64,000 nucleotides of DNA from CAVXFL01 sp963761015 (GTDB taxonomy: Bacteria; Pseudomonadota; Alphaproteobacteria; Acetobacterales; Acetobacteraceae): assembly GCA_963761015.1 (NCBI GenBank), contig CAVXFL010000009.1, positions 310,001 through 374,000 of the forward strand, written 5' to 3'. Position numbers and translations under genes: made by a program. Below the pieces are notes generated by a model. The model saw only the letters and a program-made list of their open reading frames with translations. It did not search any database and was not told the origin of the DNA. Position 1 is the first letter of the stretch. Every line of letters starts with the position of its first letter. Shown piece after piece: positions 29,738-38,641 of this stretch.

Positions 29738-29818
29738 CTCGGGCCTTCCGGGTTCGGCTGGACGCATCGGCGCGCACGCGACGCAAGTTCCCCCGCGGAA
29801 CCTGCTCGGGAGGGGACG

Positions 29819-30565
29819 ATGGACGCGAAGCGCTTCGAAGGTCAGGTCGCGGTCGTGACCGGTGGCGCGGCGGGGATCGGCTACGCTGCCGCCGCCCGGC
29901 TGCAGGCCGAGGGCGCCCGGGTCAGCCTCTGGGACCTCGATCCGGCCGGGCTGGAGCGGGCGCGCGGACAATTCGGCGGAGCAGCGCTTGCCGTGGCGCT
30001 CGATGTTGCCGACGCGGACGCGGTGGCGCGCGCGGCCGGCGCGACCGTCGAGGCGCTCGGGCGCATCGATATCCTGGTGGCGAGCGCCGGCGTCGCCGGG
30101 CCGACCAAGCCGCTATGGGAATGCTCGCCGGAGGAATGGCGGCGCGTCTTCGACATCAACATCCACGGTCTGTTCTATTGCAACCGCGCGGTCGTGCCGC
30201 ACATGCTGCGCAACGACTACGGGCGGATCGTCAACATCGCCTCGATCGCGGGCAAGGAAGGCAACCCGAACGCCTCACCCTATTCCGCCTCGAAAGCCGC
30301 CGTGATCGGGCTGACGAAATCGCTCGGCAAGGAGTTGGCCAAAACCGGCGTGCGCGTGAACTGCGTCACCCCGGCGGCGGTGCGCACCGCGATCTTCGAC
30401 CAGATCACGCAGGAGCACATCGACTTCATGCTCTCGAAGATACCGATGGGCCGCTTCGGCACGGTCGAGGAAATCGCCGCCATGATCTGCTGGCTCGCCA
30501 GCCGCGAATGCAGCTTTTCCACCGGCGCGGTGTTCGACGCCTCGGGCGGCCGCGCCACCTACTGA
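29819..30565 (+). CDS. SDR-family NAD(P)-dependent oxidoreductase
   Basis: Short-chain dehydrogenase of 248 aa, close to FabG-like 3-oxoacyl reductases. It has the cofactor motif TGGAAGIGYAAA, the structural ASAGVAG, and the catalytic Ser-Tyr-Lys (NIASIAG ... SPYSASKAAV). A strong GGGAGGGGACG ribosome site precedes the ATG. It begins the run of catabolic-looking genes that includes the SMP-30-like protein, hydrolase, CoA transferase and aldehyde dehydrogenase. Confidence 0.9.
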   Translation: MDAKRFEGQVAVVTGGAAGIGYAAAARLQAEGARVSLWDLDPAGLERARGQFGGAALAVALDVADADAVARAAGATVEALGRIDILVASAGVAGPTKPLWECSPEEWRRVFDINIHGLFYCNRAVVPHMLRNDYGRIVNIASIAGKEGNPNASPYSASKAAVIGLTKSLGKELAKTGVRVNCVTPAAVRTAIFDQITQEHIDFMLSKIPMGRFGTVEEIAAMICWLASRECSFSTGAVFDASGGRATY

Positions 30566-30633
30566 GGCGTAGGCGCAGCCGCATCTTTCCCCCGGCGCGG
30601 GCGTTCATGCTGCTTTGCGGCGGAGCTTCGGGA

Positions 30634-31531
30634 ATGTTGTATTCGGGCATCGAACTCGTCCTCGACGCGCGCGCGGAGATCGCGGAAGTCGCCGACATGG
30701 GCGCCGGACGAACAGGCGCTGTACTGGATCGCGATCCGCGAGCCCGCGCTGCACCGCCTGCACCCCGCGAGCGGCGAAACCCGGACCTGGAAGTCGCCCG
30801 ATGAAATCGGCTGCTTCGCGCTGCGGCAATCCGGCGGCGGCGCCATCGTCGGTCTGCGTTCCGGCCTCTATTCGCTGGACTTCACGTCAGGCGCGGCGGT
30901 CCAGCTGGCGCCGCCGCCGTTCGATCCCGAACTGCACCGGTTCAACGAGGGCGGCTGCGATCCCGCCGGCCGGTTCTGGCTCGGCACGCAGTTCGAGCCG
31001 AAGCGGCCGTATCGCGGCGATCCGCGGGAGGGGGCGCTGTTCTCCTACACGACGGAACGCGGTCTCGTTGCGCATGACGAATATACACTGACGCCGAACG
31101 GGCTCGGCTGGAGTCCCGACGGCAGGATCATGTATTTCGCCCATACCAAATATCGCGCGATCTATGCGATCGGCTTCGATCCGGAACAGGGCGCGCTCGG
31201 CAAGCGGATGGTGATGGACACGGTGCGCGCCGATCTCGGCGTTCCGGACGGTTCCGCGATCGACGAGGACGGTGGCTACTGGATCGCCATTCACGGCGGC
31301 GGCCGGGTTCGCCGCTATCATCCGAACGGCAAGCTCGACCGCGAAATCCGCTTGCCCGTCAGCCTGCCCACCATGCCCGCATTCGGCGGGCCCAATCTGG
31401 ACGAGTTGTACATTGCATCGGCATCGGAAGGACTGGGCACAATCGGCAAACTGCGTGAACCGCATGCCGGCGGCATCTTCCGCTGCAAGCCGGGCGTGCG
31501 CGGCCTGGCGCTGAACAAGTTCAAAGGCTGA
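30634..31531 (+). pseudogene. SMP-30/gluconolactonase-family lactonase, frameshifted
   Basis: Six-bladed propeller lactonase of the SMP-30/LRE family, hydrolysing sugar lactones in non-phosphorylated sugar oxidation. The metal-site blocks are visible: FNEGGCDPAGRFWLGT, LTPNGLGWSPDGRIMYFAHT, VPDGSAIDEDGGYWIAIHGGG and FGGPNLDELYIASAS. One extra base at 30688-30695 (GTCGCCGACATGG) breaks the frame after about 20 residues (EVPTWAPDEQALYW restored). The start is ATG 30634 or 30607. About 298 aa when repaired. Confidence 0.82.
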
Positions 31532-31573
31532 GAGTTGCCACGCCGTAACGGGTCCTGCCGTTCCTCCGAGTCG

Positions 31574-32420
31574 TCAGTCCTCCGCCAACAGAAACTCGCG
31601 TATCGCGCGGATGGTCGGCATATCCATCAGCGCGGGCGCGTGGCCGGCTTCGGGAACGATCAAGGTGCTCGCGCCCGACCGCTGCATGCGCGCCAGCGTC
31701 GCCGGCAGCAGCAGGTCGCTGTGCTCGCCGCGGATCGCCAGCACGGGAACGTCGATCTTGTCCCAGATCGGCCACAGCTCGGCGTCGATCGCGAGCGTGG
31801 AGCGCACCAGCCGGGCGATGCCCGGATCGTAGTGCAGCGTAATCCGTCCGCTCGGCAGTTCGCGCGCCGAGGTTTTCGCCAGGTGCTCCCATTGCGGATC
31901 CGTGAGGACGCCGAACGGTGCATGGATCTGGCGCAGATGCGAACTCCAGCCCGAGCAGGTCGGGGAACTCCGGCATGACGCCGCCGACATACTCGCGGAT
32001 GCGGCGGATGGCGGCACCGGGCACCAGCGGACCGACATCGTTGAGCACCAGCCGCTCTACCGGGTGGCCGAGCGAGGCCGCCAGCATCATGCCGCAGATG
32101 CCGCCGAGCGAGGTGCCGACAAAGCGCACCGGGCGGCCGATCGAAGCGAGCAGGTGCGCGAGCGCCTGCACGTAGCTGGTCGGCTCGTAGAGCCGCGCCT
32201 CGGGTAGCCAGTCGGAACCGCCGCGCCCCGGCAGATCGGGGCAGATCACGCGGAACCGGTCGGCGAGCCCCAGGGCGAGCGCGTCGAAATCCCGCCCCGT
32301 CCGGGTCAGGCCGTGCACGCAGACCACCGGCGGCGCGTCCGGGCTGCCCCACTCATGGTAGACCATGCGGTAGAAGGCGCCGGACAGCAGATAGCGGACC
32401 GCCCCCCGGGGCGGCTGCAT
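31574..32420 (-). pseudogene. alpha/beta hydrolase, frameshifted
   Basis: Serine hydrolase of the alpha/beta fold. The oxyanion region VCVHGLTRTGRDFD and nucleophile elbow GTSLGGICGM lie in the first frame. The acid (AIRGEHSDLLLP) and catalytic His (PEAGHAPALMD) lie in the second. One extra base at 31939-31946 breaks the frame after LLGLE. Its ATG overlaps the stop of the CoA transferase (ATGA), so the two are translationally coupled. Confidence 0.85.
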
Positions 32421-33634
32421 CAGACCACGCCTTTCGCCCTGAGATCGGCGACCGCGTTCGCGTCCATGCCCAGGAGTTCACCCAGCACGGCTTCGGTGTG
32501 CGCGCCCAAAAGCGGAGGGGTGATGCGGTAATCGGGCGGCGTCGCGGACATCCGCACGGGGTTGGCCACCACCGTCATGGCGGCGCCCTGGCCGTCCGCG
32601 GCCGGCATCTCCACGACCGAGCCGCGCGCGACCACCTGCGGATCGGCGAACACCTCGGACAGGCGGTTGATCGGGCCGCAGCCAATCTTCAGCGCCTCCA
32701 GCTTCTCGACCCACCAGCCGGTCGGGTGCTGCCGCATGACCGCGGTGAGCGTGTCGGTGACGAGTTGCCGATTGCTCACCCGTGCGGCGTTCGTGGCGAA
32801 ACACTGATCGTCGAGCAGGTGTTCCAGGCCGAAACTCTGGCAGAAGCGCTGGAAGGTAGGATCGTTGCCGATCGACAGCACGACGTAGCCGTCCTCGGTC
32901 GGAAACACCTGATAGGGCACGATGTTCGGGTGCTGATTGCCGAGCCGCGGCGGATTGTCGCCGGTTGCCAGGTAGTTCATCGCCTGGTTGGCGAGCCAGG
33001 CGACGTGCGCGTCCAGCATGCCGATGTCGATCTGCTGGCCCTGGCCGGTCTGCTCGCGATGGCGCAGCGCCGCGAGGATGCCGATGCAGCCATAGAGCCC
33101 CGCGAACAGGTCGCCGACCGGCACGCCCACCTTCATCGGCATGCCGTCCGGCTCGCCGGTCAGGCTCATGATGCCGCCCATTGCCTGGATCAGGCTGTCA
33201 TAGCCTGGGCGCGGGGCGTAGGGGCCGGTCTGGCCGAAGCCGGTGATGGAGCAGTAGATCAAACCGGGAAAGCGCTCCTTGAGCTGCGCGTAGCCGAGCC
33301 CGTATTTCGCCAACGCGCCGACCTTGAAGTTCTCCACCAGAATGTCGCAGCGCGCGATCAGCGCCAGCGCGAGGTCCTGGCCTTCGGGTTTGGCGATGTC
33401 GAGCGTGACCGAGCGCTTGTTGCGGTTCACTCCGACGAAATAGGCGCTTTCCTGCGTGCCCGGCATGTAGGGCGGGGCGAAGCCGCGGGTATCGTCGCCG
33501 GCGCCCGGCTTCTCGATCTTGATGACGTCCGCGCCGAGATCGCCCAGCATTTGCGCGCAGGTCGGGCCCGCCAGAACGCGGGTGAGGTCGAAGACGCGCA
33601 GGCCCTTCAGCGGCCCGCTCGGCGTGGTCGGCAT
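32420..33634 (-). CDS. CaiB/BaiF-type CoA transferase
   Basis: Family III CoA transferase of about 404 aa, moving CoA between carboxylates. The N-terminal blocks GLRVFDLTRVLAGPTCAQMLGDLGADVIKIE and FVGVNRNKRSVTLDI are diagnostic, and the catalytic Asp is in VGVPVGDLFAGLYG. I took the start at 33634 (MPTTPSGPLKGL); the frame extends upstream without family similarity. It diverges from the aldehyde dehydrogenase 121 bases away and is coupled to the hydrolase downstream. Confidence 0.9.
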   Translation of the reverse strand: MPTTPSGPLKGLRVFDLTRVLAGPTCAQMLGDLGADVIKIEKPGAGDDTRGFAPPYMPGTQESAYFVGVNRNKRSVTLDIAKPEGQDLALALIARCDILVENFKVGALAKYGLGYAQLKERFPGLIYCSITGFGQTGPYAPRPGYDSLIQAMGGIMSLTGEPDGMPMKVGVPVGDLFAGLYGCIGILAALRHREQTGQGQQIDIGMLDAHVAWLANQAMNYLATGDNPPRLGNQHPNIVPYQVFPTEDGYVVLSIGNDPTFQRFCQSFGLEHLLDDQCFATNAARVSNRQLVTDTLTAVMRQHPTGWWVEKLEALKIGCGPINRLSEVFADPQVVARGSVVEMPAADGQGAAMTVVANPVRMSATPPDYRITPPLLGAHTEAVLGELLGMDANAVADLRAKGVV

Positions 33635-33755
33635 GGTTGTCGGCGCCCCAATTCCGGCCTCGTCCGCCCGGTTCGGCCGCTCGCTTGCCCAGGGCGGAGG
33701 CAGGCTGCATGTTCGGGCGAAGCCATACAGATGACCAACGGCCGGAGGCAAGCCG

Positions 33756-35270
33756 ATGCTCGATCGCCCGCAAGCCATCCCAAGCGAGCCCACCTTGGAC
33801 GAACGCGCGCTCGCCCGCGCTCTCTCGGGCTATCACTTCATCGGCGGCGAGTTCGTCGCGGCGGTGAACGGGCGCACCTTCGCCGTCCATAATCCGGCGA
33901 CCGGCGAGGAAGTGGCGCGCGCGGCCGAGGGCGACGCGGCGGACGTGGATGCCGCGGTCGCCAATGCCGCCGCCGCGCAGAAGGAGTGGGCAAAGACGCC
34001 AGCCCGCAAACGCGGCGCGCTGGTCGCGAAATGCGGCGAGATCCTGAACCGGCATGTCGAGGAACTCGGCCGGCTGATCGCACTGGAAACCGGCAAGGCG
34101 CTGCGCACCGAAAGCCGCGTCGAGGCGACCGTCGTCGCCGACATTTTCACCTTCTACGGCGGGCTCGGCAGCGAACTGAAGGGCGAGAGCGTGCCGTTCG
34201 CGCCCAACGTGCTGAGCGTGACGGTGCGCGAACCGTTGGGCGTGGTCGGTGCGATCATTCCCTGGAACGTGCCGATGCTCATCATGGCGCTGAAGGTGGC
34301 GCCGGCGCTCGTTGCGGGCAACACCGTCGTGGTGAAGTCGGCCGAGGAGGCGCCGCTGTCAGTGCTGCGCGTGTGCGAGTTGCTGAACCGCGTGTTGCCG
34401 CCGGGCTGCTTCAATATTCTGTCCGGTTTCGGCCCCGAATGCGGCGGCCCGCTCGTTGCCCATCCGAAAGTGCGCAAGGTGACGTTCACCGGCAGCGTGG
34501 AAACGGGACGAATCATCGCCGCGACGGCGGCCGAGAAAATAATTCCGGTGACGCTGGAACTCGGCGGCAAGAGCCCGATGATCGTGTTCGCCGACTGCGA
34601 CTTCGAGCGCACGGTGCAAGGCGCGATCACCTCCATGCGCTTCACCCGCCAGGGCCAGAGTTGCACCGCGGCGAGCCGGATCTTTGTCGAGCGCCCGCTG
34701 TTCGATCGCTTCGTGGACGCGCTCGCCGAGAAGGTGGATGCGATGCGGATGGGCGATCCGCTGGACGAGACGACGGATATCGGCACCATCATCAGCCAGG
34801 GCCAGTTCGACAAGGTGCGCGGCTATATCGAGGAAGGCCGCGCGACCAAGGGCGCCAAGGCGCGGCTGTGCAGCGCCATGCCGACCGGCGCGGCGCTGAA
34901 GAAGGGTCTGTTCATTCAGCCGCACATATTTACCGGATTGCCGCCCGACAGCCGCCTGGTCCAGGAGGAGATCTTCGGCCCCGTCACCTGCCTGTTCCCG
35001 TTCGACGATCCGGAAGGCGTGCTGGCGGCCGCGAACGACAGCGAGTACGGATTGGCGGCCTCGCTCTGGACCAACAACCTGCGCGTCGGCCTCGATCTCG
35101 CGCACCGGCTGGAGGCGGGGTTGGTGCAGATCAATCAGAATTTGGTGGTGCAGGCCAACATTTCCTATGGCGGCGTGAAGAACTCCGGGCTCGGCAAGGA
35201 AGCGAGCCTGGAAGCCATGCTCGAGCACTTCATGCACAAGAAGACGATCATGGTGAACTACGGCGCCTGA
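33756..35270 (+). CDS. NAD(P)-dependent aldehyde dehydrogenase
   Basis: ALDH superfamily protein of 504 aa. The catalytic Cys is in RQGQSCTAASR, the general-base Glu in TLELGGKSPMIV, and the cofactor motif is FTGSVETG. IIPWNVPMLIM and QEEIFGPVTCLFPFDD also match. GGAGG lies nine bases before the ATG. The substrate is unknown; the neighbouring CoA transferase and hydrolase suggest catabolism of an organic acid or aromatic compound. Confidence 0.92.
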   Translation: MLDRPQAIPSEPTLDERALARALSGYHFIGGEFVAAVNGRTFAVHNPATGEEVARAAEGDAADVDAAVANAAAAQKEWAKTPARKRGALVAKCGEILNRHVEELGRLIALETGKALRTESRVEATVVADIFTFYGGLGSELKGESVPFAPNVLSVTVREPLGVVGAIIPWNVPMLIMALKVAPALVAGNTVVVKSAEEAPLSVLRVCELLNRVLPPGCFNILSGFGPECGGPLVAHPKVRKVTFTGSVETGRIIAATAAEKIIPVTLELGGKSPMIVFADCDFERTVQGAITSMRFTRQGQSCTAASRIFVERPLFDRFVDALAEKVDAMRMGDPLDETTDIGTIISQGQFDKVRGYIEEGRATKGAKARLCSAMPTGAALKKGLFIQPHIFTGLPPDSRLVQEEIFGPVTCLFPFDDPEGVLAAANDSEYGLAASLWTNNLRVGLDLAHRLEAGLVQINQNLVVQANISYGGVKNSGLGKEASLEAMLEHFMHKKTIMVNYGA

Positions 35271-35342
35271 CGCCTGCCGTTGGTGCTGTCCTAATTAGTT
35301 AGCGCGCCGCCCCACGCGCTGCGCGCCGGGTTCGTAACGACC

Positions 35343-35802
35343 CTACAGCTCGATCCCGCCCGAGGCCGTGCGGCCGTTTCGCGGCGTCGCGGCGCGCAGG
35401 CGGCACGCGGCGCTCAAATGCCGCGCCGTCGCACGGTCCGCCAGGGCGGAGAGTTCCGCCACGATCGCGGTGACACCGGTCGGGAACGCAGCCGAGACGG
35501 CGACCTTCTCGTCCTTCGCCCGCGCGCTGATGTCGAAACAGAATCTGCTCCGGCGAAACGGCCTTCACCGTGTAGATGCTCCAGCGGAGCGCGTGACACG
35601 CGCGCTGCCGCGTCAAGTCGATCTCGATCTCGTCGATGGCGACGGGGATTTCTGGCGTATGATCCGCGCTGCCGCCGACCGTGAGCACGCGCGCTCCCCT
35701 GAAGACCATGCAATCGGGGTTGGCCGCGGCCGCCGGCGTCGGCAGCGCCGCGAGCAGCCCGCAGGCGATCACCAGCCAGTTGCGAGATTGTCCACGGCGC
35801 AC
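35343..35802 (-). pseudogene. secreted hypothetical protein, frameshifted
   Basis: About 152 aa, not recognised. The GTG start at 35802 has CGGAGG upstream and opens a signal peptide (WLVIACGLLAALPTPAAAA). The mature part (IEIDLTRQRACHALRWSIYTVKAVSPEQILF, then DISARAKDEKVAVSAAFPTGVTAIVAEL) reads smoothly only if one base is dropped at 35531-35538 (TTTCGACATC). An A/T-rich stretch at 35820-35845 may be its promoter. Confidence 0.5.
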
Positions 35803-35998
35803 GCTGGCCTCCGATGGTTAAAAATTCTAACATAAATAGTTAGAGAAGCGCGGGTTTCGGCACAAGCACATTCCGCCACGCCGCGCCGGCCCGGCCGCGG
35901 TCCGGCGCGACCCTGGTTCCCTTTCACGTGATCGCATCGATTCCGGCGTGGCGGCGTTCATGCGCTCGATACGCGGCTGTTAGAAAGGCATTGCCCCA

Positions 35999-36274
35999 AT
36001 GAAAGCGATCCTGCTCCCAATCGTGGCGGGTCTCGGCCTGGCGGTCTGTTCAGCCGCCCAGCCGGCCAAAGCCGCCGGATGCCTGAAGGGCGCGGTGGTC
36101 GGCGGCGTGGCCGGCCATTTCCTGCACCACGGGCTGCTCGGCGCCGCCGCCGGCTGCGCGGTCGGCCACCACCAAGCGAGGAAGCGGGCCGAGGCCGAGC
36201 GAGCGCGACACGCAGGCGGCGCCGGATCGAGCGATTATCGGGAACACGGCGGCCCAGGATGGGATCGCCGATAG
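35999..36274 (+). CDS. small secreted glycine-zipper-like protein
   Basis: A 91-aa protein with a signal peptide (MKAILLPIVAGLGLAVCSAAQPAKA). The core GAVVGGVAGHFLHHGLLGAAAGCAVGHH is a short glycine-zipper-like hydrophobic hairpin of the kind found in small outer-membrane or periplasmic proteins. A charged tail follows. Function unknown. Confidence 0.65.
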   Translation: MKAILLPIVAGLGLAVCSAAQPAKAAGCLKGAVVGGVAGHFLHHGLLGAAAGCAVGHHQARKRAEAERARHAGGAGSSDYREHGGPGWDRR

Positions 36275-36587
36275 GTCGTCGCGCGCGGGCCGGTTGGCGA
36301 CCGCAGGGGGATCAAGAAATGGGCGCGGTCAACCCGGCGCCGCGCCCGAGTTTCGGTCAGGGAGGAAGCGGGATTCCATATCCCGCATCCAGCGCCATAC
36401 ACGCCATGCAACCCAATTCGGTAGCGCGATCACGCGAATGGGATCGCGATGGCCCGCGCGTCGGCGGCCCGCCGGGCCACGGCAGCATTTGCCGGATCGG
36501 TCCTTGATCTGCATCAAGGGCCGACCGCGCGAATTCTGGCGAGTTGGTCCGCTTGAGACTCGCGGCTGATCCCGGCAGGCGGAGGGA
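36275..36587. other. 313-base intergenic region
   Basis: I see no convincing gene here on either strand. Long open frames cross it only because of the high GC content. Its one clear element is the FNR box at 36504-36517. Confidence 0.6.
36504..36517. promoter_or_regulatory. perfect FNR/FixK box
   Basis: TTGATCTGCATCAA matches TTGAT-N4-ATCAA exactly. It lies 70 bases before the receiver-domain gene at 36588, a suitable position for activation by an FNR/FixK/CRP-like regulator under low oxygen. Confidence 0.7.
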
Positions 36588-36963
36588 ATGCACACGTTCA
36601 GCGACCCGCGCCCGCTGCTGGCGGTCATCGAACCCGACGAGGCGGTGCGTGACGCCGTGGCCATGCTGCTGGAATCGGCGGGCTGCATGGTCGCGGAGTT
36701 CGAAATCGGCCGGCCAGTACCTCGCAGCGCCGACCCGGAGCCGCATCGCCGGTCTGGTCGTCGAGGAGCTGATGCCGGGGGGCGGCGGCCTGGAGCTGCT
36801 GCTCGCCCTCCGCGGCGCGGGCGACATGATCCCGGTCGCGTTGATGACGGATTTCGAGTCGCCGGAGCTGTTGCGGCAGATCGGCGACCGCGCGGTCGTG
36901 CTGCCGAAGCCGTTCGTGGAGGCGGGGCTGCTGCGGTTCGCGCGCGCAATCGGCGAGCTGTGA
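36588..36963 (+). pseudogene. stand-alone receiver-like domain, frameshifted
   Basis: About 124 aa when repaired; a single receiver-fold domain without an output domain. It follows FixJ/CheY spacing: LLAVIEPDEAVRDAVAMLLESAG, IAGLVVEELMPGGGG, VALMTDF and VVLPKPF (the conserved Lys-Pro). At the phospho-acceptor position the expected Asp reads Glu (VVEELMPG), so it may be constitutively active-like or non-phosphorylatable. One extra base at 36699-36707 (TTCGAAATC) breaks the frame. The FNR box upstream suggests oxygen control. Confidence 0.7.
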
Positions 36964-36984
36964 TCGTCCCGGTCCAAGGTCCGG

Positions 36985-37987
36985 TCATCCGGGCGGCAGG
37001 ATCTGCTCCAGCCGGCACTGTCGCGGCGCCTTGTCGGGGCGGAACCGTTTGAGCGTGGTGCCGTGGCGGAACCGGCCGCCCGAGACGTGGTCGTACTGAA
37101 CCTCCACCACGAGCATCGGCTCGACCGGCTGCCACTCCGAGGATTTCGCGGCGGCCCACCGGCTCGGCCCGCCCGGCGCGCGGCCGGTGAACCCCGCTCC
37201 GCCGGCCAGCCGCTCCAGCTCGCGGGTCAGCGCCGGGCGCTGCTTCGCCGGAATGTGTCGCGGTGAAGCCGACGTGATCGAGCCGCCCCTGGTCGTCGTA
37301 AAGCCCGAGCAGAAGCGAGCCCACCTCGCGCCGGCCCTTCAGGTAGCGGAAGCCGCCGACCACGCAATCGGCGGTGCGGAGCCGCTTCACCTTGACCATG
37401 CCGTCCCGCTCGCCGGAGCGGTAGGGCAGGTCGGTCCGCTTCGCCACCACCCCGTCCTGGCCGCCGTCCAGCGAATCGAGCCAATGCCGGGCCAGGGAGA
37501 GGTCGCGCGTGACGGGCGAAAGCGCCAGCGCCGCGTCGCGCAAGCGGGGCATCAGCCGTTCGAGCGCGGCGCGACGATCGGCCAGCGGCCGGGCCGTCAG
37601 GTCGTGCCCCTCTGCATCCGCCAGCAGATCGAAAACCTCGTAACGCGCCGGATTCGCCGCCGCGAGTTTTTGCACCCGGCTCGCCGCCGGATGCAGCCGC
37701 AGTTGCAGTTCCTCGAAGGACGGCGTCCCCGCGACGTCGATCACCAACTCGCCGTCCAGGACGAAGCGTGGCGCCGCGACCCGCAGCAGGGCGGCCACGA
37801 TATCGGGGAAATAGCGGCCGAGCGGCTGGCCGGATTTCGAGCGCAGCTCGACGGATTGGCCGTCACGGAAGGCGAGGCAGCGGAACCCGTCCCATTTCGG
37901 CTCGTACTGCCAAGTCGCGCCCTCGGGCAGGCTCGCCGCGCCGAGCGCTTCCATGGGCGCGTAGGCGAGGGGGAGCGGCAGCGTCAT
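36985..37987 (-). pseudogene. ATP-dependent DNA ligase (LigC/LigD ligase-domain type), frameshifted
   Basis: Bacterial ATP-dependent ligase of about 333 aa without polymerase or nuclease domains, as in stand-alone LigC. The nucleotidylated lysine is Lys31 in YEPKWDGFR; VLDGELV, RYEVFDLL, DGVVAKR and VKVKRLRTADCVVGG are the other ligase motifs. The OB-fold part follows the frame break (IPAKQRPALTRELERL ... RFRPDKAPRQC). One extra base at 37251-37262 (GCGACACATTC against expected GCGACCATTC) breaks the frame. Such ligases act in end-joining or stationary-phase repair; no Ku gene is seen here. Confidence 0.85.
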
Positions 37988-38044
37988 GCGCCGCGAACGA
38001 GCGGCCGAGGCGCCCGGTTGCGCCGTGCCTATATGCACCGGGCG

Positions 38045-38641
38045 ATGAACCACCACGACAGCGACAACATCCTGCCGCGCGATGGCGAGGCCGTGCTGGT
38101 CCCGGACGCGATCCCGCGCGGGCAGGCCGACCGGCTCTTCGCCCGCCTGACGCACGCGCTCGCCTGGCGTTCCGAGGTGGCGCTGGTCGTGGGCCGCCGC
38201 ATCGCGCTGCCGCGGCTAACGGCCTGGTACGGCGAGGGCGCCTACACGTACAGCGGCATCCGCAACCCCCCGGCAGCCTGGACGGACGATCTGCTGGAGG
38301 CCAAGGCGGTCGCGGAACGCTGCGCCGGCATCGCATTCAATTCCGTGCTGGCCAACCTGTATCGCGACGGCCGGGACAGCGTCTCCTGGCATGCCGACGA
38401 CGAGAGCGTGTTGGGCGAGGCCCCGGTGATCGCCAGCCTCTCGTTCGGCGCGGTGCGGCGGTTCCGTTTGCGCCACAAGTCGATCCCGTCGCTGAGCGTT
38501 GCGCTCGACCTGCCGCACGGGTCCTGCCTGGTGATGGCGGGCGCGACGCAGCGACACTGGCTGCACCAGGTGCCGAAAACGGCGCGCCCGGTCGGCCCGC
38601 GCATCAACCTGACGTTTCGCCGCTGCGTGCCGGCGAATTGA
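38045..38641 (+). CDS. alkB: AlkB-like 2OG-Fe(II) DNA repair dioxygenase
   Basis: Oxidative demethylase of alkylated bases (198 aa). The N-terminal nucleotide-recognition lid includes LPRLTAWYGEGAYTYSGI. The catalytic H-x-D is in SWHADDESVLG, the distal His in QRHWLHQVPK, and the 2-oxoglutarate Arg in GPRINLTFR. It is closer to ALKBH2/3-like bacterial proteins than to E. coli AlkB. The start is 38045 (an in-frame ATG lies at 38033). It diverges from the DNA ligase 57 bases away. Confidence 0.88.
   Translation: MNHHDSDNILPRDGEAVLVPDAIPRGQADRLFARLTHALAWRSEVALVVGRRIALPRLTAWYGEGAYTYSGIRNPPAAWTDDLLEAKAVAERCAGIAFNSVLANLYRDGRDSVSWHADDESVLGEAPVIASLSFGAVRRFRLRHKSIPSLSVALDLPHGSCLVMAGATQRHWLHQVPKTARPVGPRINLTFRRCVPAN

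Noticed and set aside
36329..38155. 608-codon minus-strand protein covering the ligase and beyond
   Set aside because: Only the part from 37987 to about 37258 is ligase-like in this frame. The rest is out-of-frame sequence reached because of the indel.
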